DNA from: Arthrobacter sp. ES3-54
GTDB lineage: Bacteria; Actinomycetota; Actinomycetes; Actinomycetales; Micrococcaceae
Direction: 5' to 3'
Assembly: GCF_029504395.1 (NCBI RefSeq)
Contig: NZ_JAQFIF010000004.1
Location: 310,001 to 374,000, forward strand
DNA length: 64,000 nucleotides
Below, in pieces: positions 16,783 through 25,531 of the stretch. The position numbers and the translations under genes are program-made. A model generated the notes under the pieces. It searched no databases. It was not told where the DNA came from and saw only the letters and a program-made list of their open reading frames with translations. Position 1 is the first letter of the stretch; each line of letters starts with the position of its first letter.

Positions 16783-17193
16783 ATGAGTCTTGGATTTACA
16801 GGGCTGGCAGAAGCAGGGACTGGAACGGCTCCAGCCCGGACTGGGTCGGGAGGCAATGTGGGCATCTTCAGCGAGTCTGTGGATGTCGTCTGCACGCCCT
16901 CTGGCCAGCCCCTGCGTCTCGACTGGGCCGGGCAGCACTACACGGTCTGCGCGGAACCCGTCCGCTGGTATGAGCGCCGCCAGTGGTGGGCGGAGGAAAG
17001 CAGGGCACCCCTCGGGAGCGGTCCGGGCCTGGTAGACCACGAGATCTGGCGGGTCCAGGTGCGTGCCGCCGGGAACCACGCCGCGGACTCCACCCTCACC
17101 CTTGACCTGACCCGGCATGTCGGCAGCGGCCGGTGGCGGCTCCTGAGGATCCATGACGCCCTGCAGCCCCTCCGGAAGCCCAAAACAGCATGA
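16783..17193 (+). CDS. DUF6504 protein of the dnaE2 mutagenesis cassette
   Basis: The product is 136 residues, or about 111 if GTG 16858 (behind GGGAGG) is the start. The conserved part begins GIFSESVDVVCTPSGQPLRLDW and includes PVRWYERRQWWAEE and VDHEIWRVQV, characteristic of the small DUF6504 proteins encoded just before dnaE2 in Micrococcales and relatives. The stop overlaps the dnaE2 start by 4 bases, implying translational coupling. Function is unknown, but the LexA box and coupling imply a role in SOS mutagenesis. Confidence 0.82.
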   Translation: MSLGFTGLAEAGTGTAPARTGSGGNVGIFSESVDVVCTPSGQPLRLDWAGQHYTVCAEPVRWYERRQWWAEESRAPLGSGPGLVDHEIWRVQVRAAGNHAADSTLTLDLTRHVGSGRWRLLRIHDALQPLRKPKTA

Positions 17194-20100
17194 ACTTCAC
17201 CCATCTGCACGTCTCCACCGCCTTCAGTGCCCACTATGGCGTCTCCTGGCCGGATGAACTGGCCGCCGCGGCCGCCGCAGACGGCGCCACGGCGCTGGCC
17301 TGCACGGACCGGGATGGGCTGTACGGCACCGTCAAGCACCTGAAGGCGTGCATGGGCGCAGGGCTGGATGCGATCGTCGGAGTGGACCTTGCGGTCTTTG
17401 ACGACGACGGCGACCTCCGCACCCAGCTAGGGGGACGCGTCGTCGTGCTGGCGCACGGAAACAACAACGGCGCCGGCTACCGGGCGTTGTGCCGGCTGAT
17501 CTCCGACGCCCATGCCCGCACCACGGGCAAGGCAGGCGGAGCGGTGCCGGTGGCCGTCACCCGGGCGGAACTTGCCTCCCGCACCCTGCACCCGGAAACC
17601 CTCCAGCCGGTCCTGACGGTGCTGATCGGACCGGACTCCGACGTCGGCCGCGCCATGGGCGGCCGGCGCTACCTGCGGCCCCGCACCCTGTTCAAACGCT
17701 GGCTGGACGCCATGCCCCCCGGGACCCTGGCGGCCGAGGTCGTGTCCCAGCTCAGCCCGCCCGGGGAACCGTTGAGCACCGCGCACGCGGTGCGCATGCT
17801 CAAGCTGGCGGCAGAGCACGAGGTACCCGCCGTGCTGAGCAACGCCGTGCGGTATGTGGCCGAGGACGGCGCGGCCACCGCCGATGTGCTGGACTCGGCC
17901 CGGACGCTTAAACCCCTCCCCGAGCTCTCCGCCGCCCCGCTGCTGCAGCCCAATGGGCAGGGCTGGCTCAAATCGGCGGCCCAGATGCTGCAGCTGGGCA
18001 AGGAGATCATCCACGCCGCCGGCTACGGCACGGCGGACCTCAAACGGCTGCTGGCCCAGACCGAGGCGCTCGCGGACCGCTGCCGAATGGATCCCATGGC
18101 CGACATGGGCTGGAAACAGCCCGTAGTCCCTGAAGGATCCGTGATCGGGATCGACGGCAACGCGCTCGCCGAACTGACCCTGCGCTGCGAGGCCGGGATC
18201 GGCCGCCGTTTCCCGGGAATCTCCGGGCAGCAGGAACAGCAGATGCGAAACCGGCTGCTGCACGAGCTCCGGATCATCGACTCGCTGGGCTTCGCCTCCT
18301 ACTTCCTGACCGTCGCAGAGGTCTCCCGGATGATCCTGGACATGGGGGTCAGGGCCGCCGCCCGCGGATCCGGGGCCTCCAGCCTGGTCAACTACCTGAT
18401 CGACGTCAGCCAGGTGAACCCGCTCCAACACGACCTCATCTTCGAACGCTTCCTCTCCCGCGACCGCGCCACGCTGCCCGACATCGACATCGACGTCGAA
18501 AGCGCCGAACGGCACAACGTCTACCGGAAGATCTTTGAGCGTTTCGGAGCCGAACGCGTCACGCTGATGAGCATGCAGAACGGCTACCGCGCTCGCGGTG
18601 CCGTCCGGGACGCTGGCCTGGCGCTGGGCATGGACGACGGCGAAATCGGCGATATCGCCAAGCAGCTGTGGCGGTTCTCGGCCCGGCACTTCCGCGAAGC
18701 CCTCGAGGAGAAGCCGGAGCTGAAGGAATTCGCCGGCCGGGTGGAACAGCGGGACTTCACCGGAAACCAGCAGCTGGACCTTTTGGTGGACCTCACGGAG
18801 CGGCTGGACCGGCTGCCGCGCCACATCTCCATGCACCCGTGCGGCGTCATCCTCGGCGATGCCACCCTGCTGGACCGTACCCCCGTGCAGCCCAGCGGCC
18901 TGGGCCTGCCCATGAGCCAGTTCGACAAGCACGACATGGACCCCATGGGCATGCTCAAACTCGATGTCCTGGGCGTCCGGATGCAGAGCGCCATGGCATT
19001 CGCCGTCCGGGAAGTGATCCGGCTCCACCCCTCCAAGGCCGAGGTGGTGGCCGCCGGCGCGCATCCGGCCGGCGTTGACGGGACGGGTCCGGATTACATC
19101 GCCGAGGACGGGCAGATCGACCTCAACGCGGTCCCGCTCGATGACGAGCCAACCTTTGAACTGATCCGCAGTACCCACACCCTGGGCTGCTTCCAGATCG
19201 AATCCCCGGGCCAGCGCGAACTGATCGGCAAGATGGCCCCTAAGGACTTTAACGATCTCATCATTGACATCTCACTGTTCCGACCCGGCCCGATGAAATC
19301 CGACATGGTCCGGCCCTTCCTGGAGCACCGGCACGGTTTTGCCCCCGAGATCTATCCGCATCCCGATCTCAAACCGGTCCTCCAGGAGACCCACGGGGTC
19401 ACGGTTTTCCACGAACAAATCCTCAAGACCTTCGATGTCATGACCGGGTGCGGGCTGGCGCGCGCCGACGAGTTCCGCCGGGCGCTGGGCAACGAGGTGC
19501 TGGAAGCCAAGGTGGAGGAGTTCTTCCGGAAGGAGGCGCGGGCCCGGAACTACAGTCCCGAGGTAGTGGACAAGGTATGGGGCACGCTGAAGGCCTTTGG
19601 CAGCTTCGGGTTCTGCAAGGCCCACGGAGCCGCCTTCGCCGTGCCCACCTACCAGTCGGCCTGGCTCAAGGCGCACCACCCGGAGGCCTTCCTCGCCGGA
19701 CTCTGGGAACACGACCCCGGCATGTACCCCAAACGCCTGCTCGTGGCCGAGGCCCGGCGGCTGGGGATCCCCATCCTTCCCCTCGACATCAACCGGAGCG
19801 AGGCCGAGTACCGGGTGGAGCGGGTGGAATCCGGACCGGACCGGGGCAGGCTGGGCATCCGGCTGAGCCTGAACGGCATCTTCGGGCTCTCCGGCGCCGA
19901 GCTGAAACGGATAGTGGCCGGCCAGCCCTACGACTCCCTGGCGGACCTGCGCGCCCGGTCGCGGCTGAGCAGGCCCAGCATCCAGCGCCTGGCCCAGCTG
20001 GGCGCCTTCGACTCGCTGCACCGGGCATCCGGGGGAGCCGCCAACCGGGCGGACTTGGTCCAGCACCTGCAGAAACTCCAGGCCCGTCCCTTGCGGAAGG

Positions 20101-20690
20101 GCGTGGACGTCATTGAGGGCCAGCTGGCGTTGCCGCTGGGGGACGTGGAACTGAAGAACCTGAAGGCGTTGCTGCCCGCGCCCAGCATGGTGGACAACGT
20201 CCGGGCGGAACTGGACCTGATGGCCGTGGACGTCAGCGAGCACCTCATGACCAGCCACCGCCCGCTGCTGGACCGGCTCGGCGTCACCACCGCGGACAAG
20301 CTGCTGGGACTGCGCAACGGCACGGAGGTGCTGGTTGCCGGGGTCCGGGTGGCCACCCAGACCCCGCCCATGCGGGGCGGCCGGCGGGTGGTGTTCATCA
20401 GCATCGACGACGGCACGGGTTGCGTGGATTCGGTTTTCTTCCACGAGGCGCAGGAGCAGTCCGGATCCTTGTTGTTCGGCACCCGCCTGCTGCTGATCCG
20501 CGGCACCACCCGCCGGACCGGGCCGCGGGGGATCAGCATCAGCGCCAGCATGGCCTGGGACCTCAGCCGCCCGGAGACCCTGCCGTTCCCGGAATCCGTT
20601 GCCGGCGCCACCGGCGAGTACGCGCCGGACCTGCCCGGCCCCCTGGACGGGATCGGCAGGAATCTAGCCATCACCGGGCTGGGCGGCTGA
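17190..20690 (+). CDS. dnaE2: Error-prone DNA polymerase III alpha subunit DnaE2
   Basis: The product is 1166 residues, shorter than replicative DnaE, as expected for DnaE2/ImuC. An N-terminal PHP domain (FTHLHVSTAFSAHYG, ACTDRDGLYG) is followed by the polymerase core with catalytic aspartates in LPDIDIDVES (near residue 430) and the third in MLKLDVLGVR. The finger and tau-binding regions contain GCFQIESPGQRELIGKM and FGFCKAHGAAFA; an OB-fold lies near the C-terminus (VLVAGVRVATQTPPMRGGRRVVFISIDD). It performs damage-induced translesion synthesis. It is co-transcribed with DUF6504 from a LexA-controlled promoter; no imuA'/imuB genes are adjacent. Confidence 0.94.
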   Translation: MNFTHLHVSTAFSAHYGVSWPDELAAAAAADGATALACTDRDGLYGTVKHLKACMGAGLDAIVGVDLAVFDDDGDLRTQLGGRVVVLAHGNNNGAGYRALCRLISDAHARTTGKAGGAVPVAVTRAELASRTLHPETLQPVLTVLIGPDSDVGRAMGGRRYLRPRTLFKRWLDAMPPGTLAAEVVSQLSPPGEPLSTAHAVRMLKLAAEHEVPAVLSNAVRYVAEDGAATADVLDSARTLKPLPELSAAPLLQPNGQGWLKSAAQMLQLGKEIIHAAGYGTADLKRLLAQTEALADRCRMDPMADMGWKQPVVPEGSVIGIDGNALAELTLRCEAGIGRRFPGISGQQEQQMRNRLLHELRIIDSLGFASYFLTVAEVSRMILDMGVRAAARGSGASSLVNYLIDVSQVNPLQHDLIFERFLSRDRATLPDIDIDVESAERHNVYRKIFERFGAERVTLMSMQNGYRARGAVRDAGLALGMDDGEIGDIAKQLWRFSARHFREALEEKPELKEFAGRVEQRDFTGNQQLDLLVDLTERLDRLPRHISMHPCGVILGDATLLDRTPVQPSGLGLPMSQFDKHDMDPMGMLKLDVLGVRMQSAMAFAVREVIRLHPSKAEVVAAGAHPAGVDGTGPDYIAEDGQIDLNAVPLDDEPTFELIRSTHTLGCFQIESPGQRELIGKMAPKDFNDLIIDISLFRPGPMKSDMVRPFLEHRHGFAPEIYPHPDLKPVLQETHGVTVFHEQILKTFDVMTGCGLARADEFRRALGNEVLEAKVEEFFRKEARARNYSPEVVDKVWGTLKAFGSFGFCKAHGAAFAVPTYQSAWLKAHHPEAFLAGLWEHDPGMYPKRLLVAEARRLGIPILPLDINRSEAEYRVERVESGPDRGRLGIRLSLNGIFGLSGAELKRIVAGQPYDSLADLRARSRLSRPSIQRLAQLGAFDSLHRASGGAANRADLVQHLQKLQARPLRKGVDVIEGQLALPLGDVELKNLKALLPAPSMVDNVRAELDLMAVDVSEHLMTSHRPLLDRLGVTTADKLLGLRNGTEVLVAGVRVATQTPPMRGGRRVVFISIDDGTGCVDSVFFHEAQEQSGSLLFGTRLLLIRGTTRRTGPRGISISASMAWDLSRPETLPFPESVAGATGEYAPDLPGPLDGIGRNLAITGLGG

Positions 20691-20770
20691 CCTCCCGTCG
20701 GGGCGTCCGCCGTGGGAGCCGCCGCTGGGCTGCGGCCGGGCGAATGCTCTGGCTGCAGTGCGCCGGCGCG

Positions 20771-20800
20771 TTGGTTGGCCTCTGGAGAAACCGATAGCAT
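20771..20800 (+). promoter_or_regulatory. Possible sigma-A-type promoter of thrS
   Basis: TTGGTT (20771-20776) and TAGCAT (20795-20800) are separated by 18 bases and lie about 70 bases before the thrS start, in a stretch free of other genes. No T-box-like anticodon leader is seen. Confidence 0.35.
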
Positions 20801-20868
20801 GGACGAGGCTGGCTGTGGTCCCCGTACGCCACAAGCTACGAAGCCTTAACTTTGAATAGGAGACACCC

Positions 20869-22878
20869 GTGTCAGATGCCCAGCAGATCACCCTTCTCGT
20901 CGACGGCGAAGAGACCAAGGTGACTACCGGGACCACCGGCGCGGAACTCTTCTTTGAGCGCCGCGACGTCGTTGTGGCCCGCGTTAACGGCGAGTTGAAG
21001 GACCTGGACCAGGCCCTTCCCGAGGACGCTGAAGTCGAGGCCGTCACCATTGATTCCCCGGACGGGCTCAACGTCCTGCGCCACTCCACGGCCCACGTCA
21101 TGGCCCAGGCCGTCCAGCAGCTGCGTCCCGACGCGAAGCTCGGCATCGGCCCCTACATCACGGACGGCTTCTACTTCGACTTCGACGTCGCGGAACCGTT
21201 CACCCCGGAAGACCTCCGCCAGCTCGAAAAGATGATGCAGAAGATCATCAACCAGAACCAGAAGTTCGTCCGCCGCGTGGTGTCCGAGGACGAGGCCCGC
21301 GAGGCGATGAAGAACGAGCCCTATAAGCTCGAACTCCTGGGCAAGAAGAACGGCGCCGCCGAGGCCGGCGAGGGCGTCAACGTCGAGGTCGGCGCCGGCG
21401 ACATCACCATCTACGACAACGTGGACCGCAAAAGCGGGGACAGCATCTGGTGCGATCTGTGCCGCGGCCCGCACCTGCCGAACACCAAGCTGATCTCCAA
21501 CGCCTTCGCACTGACCCGGTCCTCGGCCGCCTACTGGCTGGGCAACCAGAACAACCAGCAGCTGCAGCGCATCTACGGCACCGCCTGGCCCACCAAGGAC
21601 GCCCTCAAGGCCTACCAGGAGCGCATCGCCGAGGCCGAGCGCCGAGACCACCGCAAACTCGGCGCGGAACTGGACCTGTTTTCCTTCCCGGACGAGCTCG
21701 GCTCAGGCCTGCCGGTCTTCCACCCCAAGGGCGGTATTATCCGCAAGGCCATGGAGGACTACTCCCGCCAGCGCCACGTGGATGCCGGCTACGACTTCGT
21801 CTACACCCCGCACATCACCAAGGGCCACCTCTACGAAGTCTCGGGCCACCTGGACTGGTACAAGGAGGGCATGTTCCCGGCGATGCACATCGACGCGGAG
21901 CTGAACGAGGACGGCACCGTCCGCAAGCCCGGCCAGGACTACTACCTCAAGCCGATGAACTGCCCCATGCACAACCTGATCTTCCGGTCCCGCGGACGCT
22001 CGTACCGCGAACTGCCGCTGCGGCTCTTCGAATTCGGCTCGGTCTACCGCTACGAGAAGTCCGGCGTGGTGCACGGCCTGACCCGCGTCCGGGGCATGAC
22101 CCAGGATGACGCCCACATCTACTGCACCCGCGAGCAGATGAAGGACGAGCTGACCACCACGCTGAACTTCGTCCTCGGCCTGCTCAAGGACTACGGCCTG
22201 GACGACTTCTACCTCGAGCTCTCCACCAAGAACGAAGACAAGTTCGTGGGCGACGACGCCACGTGGGAGGAAGCCACCCGCACCCTTGCCGAGGTGGCAG
22301 AAGCCTCGGGGCTTGAGCTCATCCCGGATCCGGGCGGAGCCGCGTTCTACGGCCCCAAGATTTCCGTCCAGACCAAGGACGCGCTTGGCCGCACCTGGCA
22401 GATGTCCACCATCCAGCTGGACTTCAACCTGCCCGAACGCTTCGAGCTCGAGTTCCAGGCCGCCGACGGCACCCGGCAGCGGCCCGTGATGATCCACCGC
22501 GCATTGTTCGGCTCGGTGGAGCGCTTCATGGGCGTCCTGACCGAGCACTACGCCGGTGCTTTCCCGGCCTGGCTGGCCCCCGTGCAGGTGGTGGGCATCC
22601 CGGTGGCGGAGGCGTTCAATGACTACATGTTCGACGTCGTGGACCAGCTCAAGGCGGCCGGCATCCGTGCTGAGGTGGACATCTCCTCGGACCGATTCCC
22701 GAAGAAGATCCGCACGGCAAGCAAGGACAAGATCCCGTTCGTGCTGATCGCCGGCGGAGACGACGCCGAGGCAGGAGCCGTTTCCTTCCGCTTCCGCGAC
22801 GGCAGCCAGGACAACGGCGTACCCGTTGCCGAGGCCGTCCAGAGGATCGTCGACGCTGTCCGAAACCGGACCAGCTAG
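20869..22878 (+). CDS. thrS: Threonyl-tRNA synthetase
   Basis: The 669-residue product starts at GTG 20869 behind TAGGAGA. Domain order is an N-terminal TGS-like domain ([13 protein letters not shown]), the editing/SAD domain with [11 protein letters not shown] and [11 protein letters not shown], a class II catalytic core with zinc/motif regions [24 protein letters not shown] and [14 protein letters not shown], motif 3 near [18 protein letters not shown], and the anticodon-binding domain ([17 protein letters not shown]). It charges tRNA-Thr in the cytoplasm. It begins a thrS-HIT-PI-phosphate-synthase run typical of actinobacteria. Confidence 0.97.
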   Translation: MSDAQQITLLVDGEETKVTTGTTGAELFFERRDVVVARVNGELKDLDQALPEDAEVEAVTIDSPDGLNVLRHSTAHVMAQAVQQLRPDAKLGIGPYITDGFYFDFDVAEPFTPEDLRQLEKMMQKIINQNQKFVRRVVSEDEAREAMKNEPYKLELLGKKNGAAEAGEGVNVEVGAGDITIYDNVDRKSGDSIWCDLCRGPHLPNTKLISNAFALTRSSAAYWLGNQNNQQLQRIYGTAWPTKDALKAYQERIAEAERRDHRKLGAELDLFSFPDELGSGLPVFHPKGGIIRKAMEDYSRQRHVDAGYDFVYTPHITKGHLYEVSGHLDWYKEGMFPAMHIDAELNEDGTVRKPGQDYYLKPMNCPMHNLIFRSRGRSYRELPLRLFEFGSVYRYEKSGVVHGLTRVRGMTQDDAHIYCTREQMKDELTTTLNFVLGLLKDYGLDDFYLELSTKNEDKFVGDDATWEEATRTLAEVAEASGLELIPDPGGAAFYGPKISVQTKDALGRTWQMSTIQLDFNLPERFELEFQAADGTRQRPVMIHRALFGSVERFMGVLTEHYAGAFPAWLAPVQVVGIPVAEAFNDYMFDVVDQLKAAGIRAEVDISSDRFPKKIRTASKDKIPFVLIAGGDDAEAGAVSFRFRDGSQDNGVPVAEAVQRIVDAVRNRTS

Positions 22879-22897
22879 GCAGACGGAAGGGCAGCGC

Positions 22898-23536
22898 GTG
22901 CAGGAAACCACAGGGGCCGGGCCGGAGTATCCGGGCGACCACGCCGTGACGGACGACTTCGGCCTGGCCGGGGTCCCGGACGCCTTCCAGCGCCTGTGGA
23001 CCCCGCACCGGATGGCGTACATCAAGGGTGGCCAGCACCAGTTCAAGAACCAGGACGACTGCCCGTTCTGCGTCGCACCCGAGCGGGGGGACGAGGAATC
23101 CCTGATCGTGTACCGGGGAAGGACCAGCTACGTGGTGCTGAACCTCTTTCCGTACAACCCGGGCCACCTGCTGATCTGCCCCTACCGGCACATCCCCGAC
23201 TACACGGATCTCACGGTCGAGGAAACGGCGGAATTCGCCGAGCTGACCCAGACGGCCATGCGGGTGCTGCGCAAAGTCGCCAACCCCTCCGGTTTCAATC
23301 TTGGCATGAACCAGGGCATCACTGGCGGGGCAGGCATTGCCGGCCACCTGCACCAGCACGTGGTGCCGCGCTGGGGTGGGGACGGGAATTTCTTCCCCAT
23401 CATTGCCCAGACCAAGGCGATCACGCAGACCCTCGGCGAGGTTCGCCAGCAGGTGGCTGACGCGTGGCCGCAGGAAATGCCAGCGCCGCAGGAAATGCCC
23501 ACGCAGCAGCAAACTACTGGGGAGAAGGATGCTTAA
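22898..23536 (+). CDS. HIT-family hydrolase
   Basis: The 212-residue product starts at GTG 22898 with GGAAGG 8 bases upstream, 19 bases after the thrS stop. It has a zinc-type CPFC segment, VLNLFPYNPGHLLICPYRH, and the histidine triad HLHQHVVPRW that carries the nucleophilic His. Such proteins hydrolyse nucleotide-phosphoanhydride bonds (Ap4A or Ap4A-phosphorylase-like). The C-terminus holds a short repeat, QEMPAPQEMPTQQQ. It overlaps the next gene by 8 bases. Confidence 0.9.
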   Translation: MQETTGAGPEYPGDHAVTDDFGLAGVPDAFQRLWTPHRMAYIKGGQHQFKNQDDCPFCVAPERGDEESLIVYRGRTSYVVLNLFPYNPGHLLICPYRHIPDYTDLTVEETAEFAELTQTAMRVLRKVANPSGFNLGMNQGITGGAGIAGHLHQHVVPRWGGDGNFFPIIAQTKAITQTLGEVRQQVADAWPQEMPAPQEMPTQQQTTGEKDA

Positions 23537-24167
23537 CAGGCACGCCCGGGGATTCTTCACAGCCCTGTTTTCGCCGGTTGCCCGCTGGCTGCTGCGGATC
23601 GGTGTGTCTCCCGACGCCGTGACGGTGGTCGGCACGCTCGGCGTGGTGATCGGCGCCCTCGTGTTCTACCCGCTCGGGCAGCTCCTGTGGGGGACCGTGT
23701 TCATCACGGCGTTCATTTTCTCCGACGTCATTGACGGCATCATGGCCCGGATGCAGCACCGCGGCGGCCGGTGGGGGAATTTCCTGGACTCCACCCTTGA
23801 CCGTGTGGCCGACGGAGCCCTCTTCGCCGGCCTCGCCGTCTGGTTCTTCACCGGCGGCGCCAACCCGCCGATCGCCGTTGCCGCCATCGTTTGCCTTGTG
23901 CTCGGCATGGTGGTCTCTTACGCGCGGGCCAAGGCGGAAGCCCTGGGCTTTCACGCCAACGTCGGCATCGCCGAGCGCGCCGAGCGCCTCGTGTCCGTGC
24001 TGGTGGTCACGGGACTTACGGGCCTGGGCCTGCCCGTCGTCGTGCTGTTCGTGACGCTCTGTCTCCTCGGGGCGGCGAGCCTGGTGACAGTGATCCAGCG
24101 CATCGTGACGGTGCACCGCCAGTCGCTGGAGGAACCCGAAGGTACTGCGACGGAACGGTCCGCCTGA
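23529..24167 (+). CDS. pgsA: CDP-alcohol phosphatidyltransferase (phosphatidylinositol-phosphate synthase type)
   Basis: The product is 212 residues starting within the HIT gene, behind GGAGAAGG. It is an integral membrane protein with about six spans and the full CDP-alcohol motif D-x2-DG-x2-AR-x8-G-x3-D-x3-D, seen as DVIDGIMAR ... GNFLDSTLD. In actinobacteria the gene in this thrS-HIT context makes phosphatidylinositol phosphate from CDP-diacylglycerol and inositol phosphate. The mannosyltransferase and acyltransferase genes that often follow are absent here. Confidence 0.88.
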   Translation: MLNRHARGFFTALFSPVARWLLRIGVSPDAVTVVGTLGVVIGALVFYPLGQLLWGTVFITAFIFSDVIDGIMARMQHRGGRWGNFLDSTLDRVADGALFAGLAVWFFTGGANPPIAVAAIVCLVLGMVVSYARAKAEALGFHANVGIAERAERLVSVLVVTGLTGLGLPVVVLFVTLCLLGAASLVTVIQRIVTVHRQSLEEPEGTATERSA

Positions 24168-24249
24168 CGGCGCCACGCGGCCCCGCGGCGGAGTCGCCGA
24201 ATCCCCGGCCCGGGCGAGATTCGACTGCTGTAACTCGAATTCTGCCGTG

Positions 24250-24300
24250 CCCCGGCCGGGGGATAGTATTAGTTTTACCGGCCAATGGATCCGGTAATCC
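24250..24300. repeat. Two inverted repeats in the pgsA-pdxS gap
   Basis: CCCCGGCCGGGG (24250-24261) is a perfect palindrome. TTACCGG and CCGGTAA flank a 9-base loop about 25 bases later. They sit in the roughly 200-base untranslated interval before pdxS and could end the thrS-pgsA transcript or shape the pdxS leader. Confidence 0.4.
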
Positions 24301-24374
24301 GGTGTGTGCGAGACGCGGCATTTACGTGCCGTCCGCGCCCCGGCGAGGTCATCTATCTACCCATAGGGGTTTTT

Positions 24375-25301
24375 GTGTCTACACCTGATGTAAGCAGCGA
24401 AGCCGGCGCGTCCGCGAAGAACGTCACGGGCAGCAGCCGCGTCAAGCGCGGCATGGCTGAGATGCTCAAGGGCGGCGTCATCATGGACGTCGTCAACGCC
24501 GAGCAGGCCCGCATCGCCGAAGACGCCGGTGCCGTGGCCGTGATGGCGCTGGAGCGCGTTCCGGCCGATATCCGCGCCCAGGGCGGCGTGTCCCGCATGT
24601 CCGATCCCGACATGATCGATCAGATCATTGCGGCCGTGTCCGTGCCCGTCATGGCCAAGGCCCGGATCGGCCACTTCGTCGAGGCGCAGGTCCTGCAGTC
24701 CCTCGGCGTGGACTACATCGACGAGTCCGAGGTCCTGACCCCGGCCGACTACACCAACCACATCGACAAGTGGAACTTCACCGTTCCGTTCGTCTGCGGT
24801 GCTACCAACCTCGGTGAGGCCCTGCGCCGCATCAACGAGGGCGCGGCGATGATCCGGTCCAAGGGCGAGGCCGGCACCGGCGATGTCTCCAACGCCACTA
24901 CGCACATGCGCCAGATCCGCGCCGAGATCAAGAAGCTCGCCGGCATGGCCGAGGACGAGCTCTACGTCGCGGCCAAGGAGCTGCAGGCCCCGTACGAACT
25001 GGTCAAGGAAGTTGCCGCGACCGGCAAGCTCCCGGTGGTGCTGTTCACTGCTGGCGGCATCGCCACCCCGGCCGACGCCGCCATGATGATGCAGCTCGGC
25101 GCTGACGGCGTGTTCGTCGGCTCCGGCATCTTCAAGTCAGGCAACCCGGCCCAGCGTGCCGCCGCCGTCGTGAAGGCCACCACCTTCTTCGATGACCCGG
25201 ACGAGATCGCCAAGGCCTCCCGCGGCCTGGGCGAGGCCATGGTCGGGATCAACGTCGACGAGATCCCGCAGCCGCACCGCCTCGCCGAGCGCGGCTGGTA
25301 G
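24375..25301 (+). CDS. pdxS: Pyridoxal 5'-phosphate synthase, lyase subunit PdxS
   Basis: The 308-residue product starts at GTG 24375, behind TAGGGG. It is a (beta/alpha)8 barrel with the highly conserved [52 protein letters not shown] and [24 protein letters not shown] blocks. It condenses ribose 5-phosphate, glyceraldehyde 3-phosphate and ammonia into PLP. Ammonia comes from PdxT, encoded about 9 kb away at 34208 rather than next door. Several inverted repeats follow the gene. Confidence 0.96.
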   Translation: MSTPDVSSEAGASAKNVTGSSRVKRGMAEMLKGGVIMDVVNAEQARIAEDAGAVAVMALERVPADIRAQGGVSRMSDPDMIDQIIAAVSVPVMAKARIGHFVEAQVLQSLGVDYIDESEVLTPADYTNHIDKWNFTVPFVCGATNLGEALRRINEGAAMIRSKGEAGTGDVSNATTHMRQIRAEIKKLAGMAEDELYVAAKELQAPYELVKEVAATGKLPVVLFTAGGIATPADAAMMMQLGADGVFVGSGIFKSGNPAQRAAAVVKATTFFDDPDEIAKASRGLGEAMVGINVDEIPQPHRLAERGW

Positions 25302-25306
25302 CGTTC

Positions 25307-25384
25307 GACTGCTTCTCCACAGACTCGGCGCCAAGGCGCCTCGTCCATGGAGCCTCTGCAGTCTCTCTTATTAAGCCAAGAGAG
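25307..25384. repeat. Inverted-repeat pair immediately after pdxS
   Basis: An imperfect long stem (25307-25363) is centred on GGCGCCAAGGCGCC, with outer arms GACTGC/GCAGTC. A short perfect stem follows (CTCTCTT 25363-25369 with AAGAGAG 25378-25384). The first probably helps terminate pdxS transcription. Confidence 0.5.
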
Positions 25385-25422
25385 TCGGGCGCGATTGTCG
25401 CCTGAGTATTAACCACGACGGC

Positions 25423-25450
25423 GGCCCGTCACCTCTCCAGGTGGCGGGCC
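25423..25450. terminator. Strong hairpin, likely pdxS/M3-peptidase terminator
   Basis: GGCCCGTCACCT and AGGTGGCGGGCC form a 12-bp stem with one G-U-type mismatch and the tetraloop CTCC. It lies between convergent genes and is followed on the plus strand by GGCGTCGTTTCCCCC. It looks like an intrinsic terminator with a weak U-tract. Confidence 0.65.
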
Positions 25451-25466
25451 GGCGTCGTTTCCCCCG

Positions 25467-25524
25467 TCGATTGCTCCGTAACTGCCCTTACCGGTGCGCA
25501 TAAGGGCGTCTACGGAGCAATCGA
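25467..25524. repeat. 24-bp-arm inverted repeat before the M3 peptidase stop
   Basis: The arms 25467-25490 and 25501-25524 are reverse complements with three central mismatches, separated by 10 bases. The outer arms read TCGATTGCTCCGTA and TACGGAGCAATCGA. It ends 8 bases before the M3 peptidase stop and could serve as its terminator or be a dispersed REP-like repeat. Confidence 0.7.
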
Positions 25525-25531
25525 TGAAGGG

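Noticed and set aside
17427..19178. 583-codon minus-strand frame inside dnaE2
   Set aside because: The plus strand carries the complete polymerase motifs; the antisense frame is a GC-driven artefact with no ribosome site.
20801..20868. T-box or attenuator in the thrS leader
   Set aside because: The leader is under 70 bases and shows no specifier loop, antiterminator or terminator stem.
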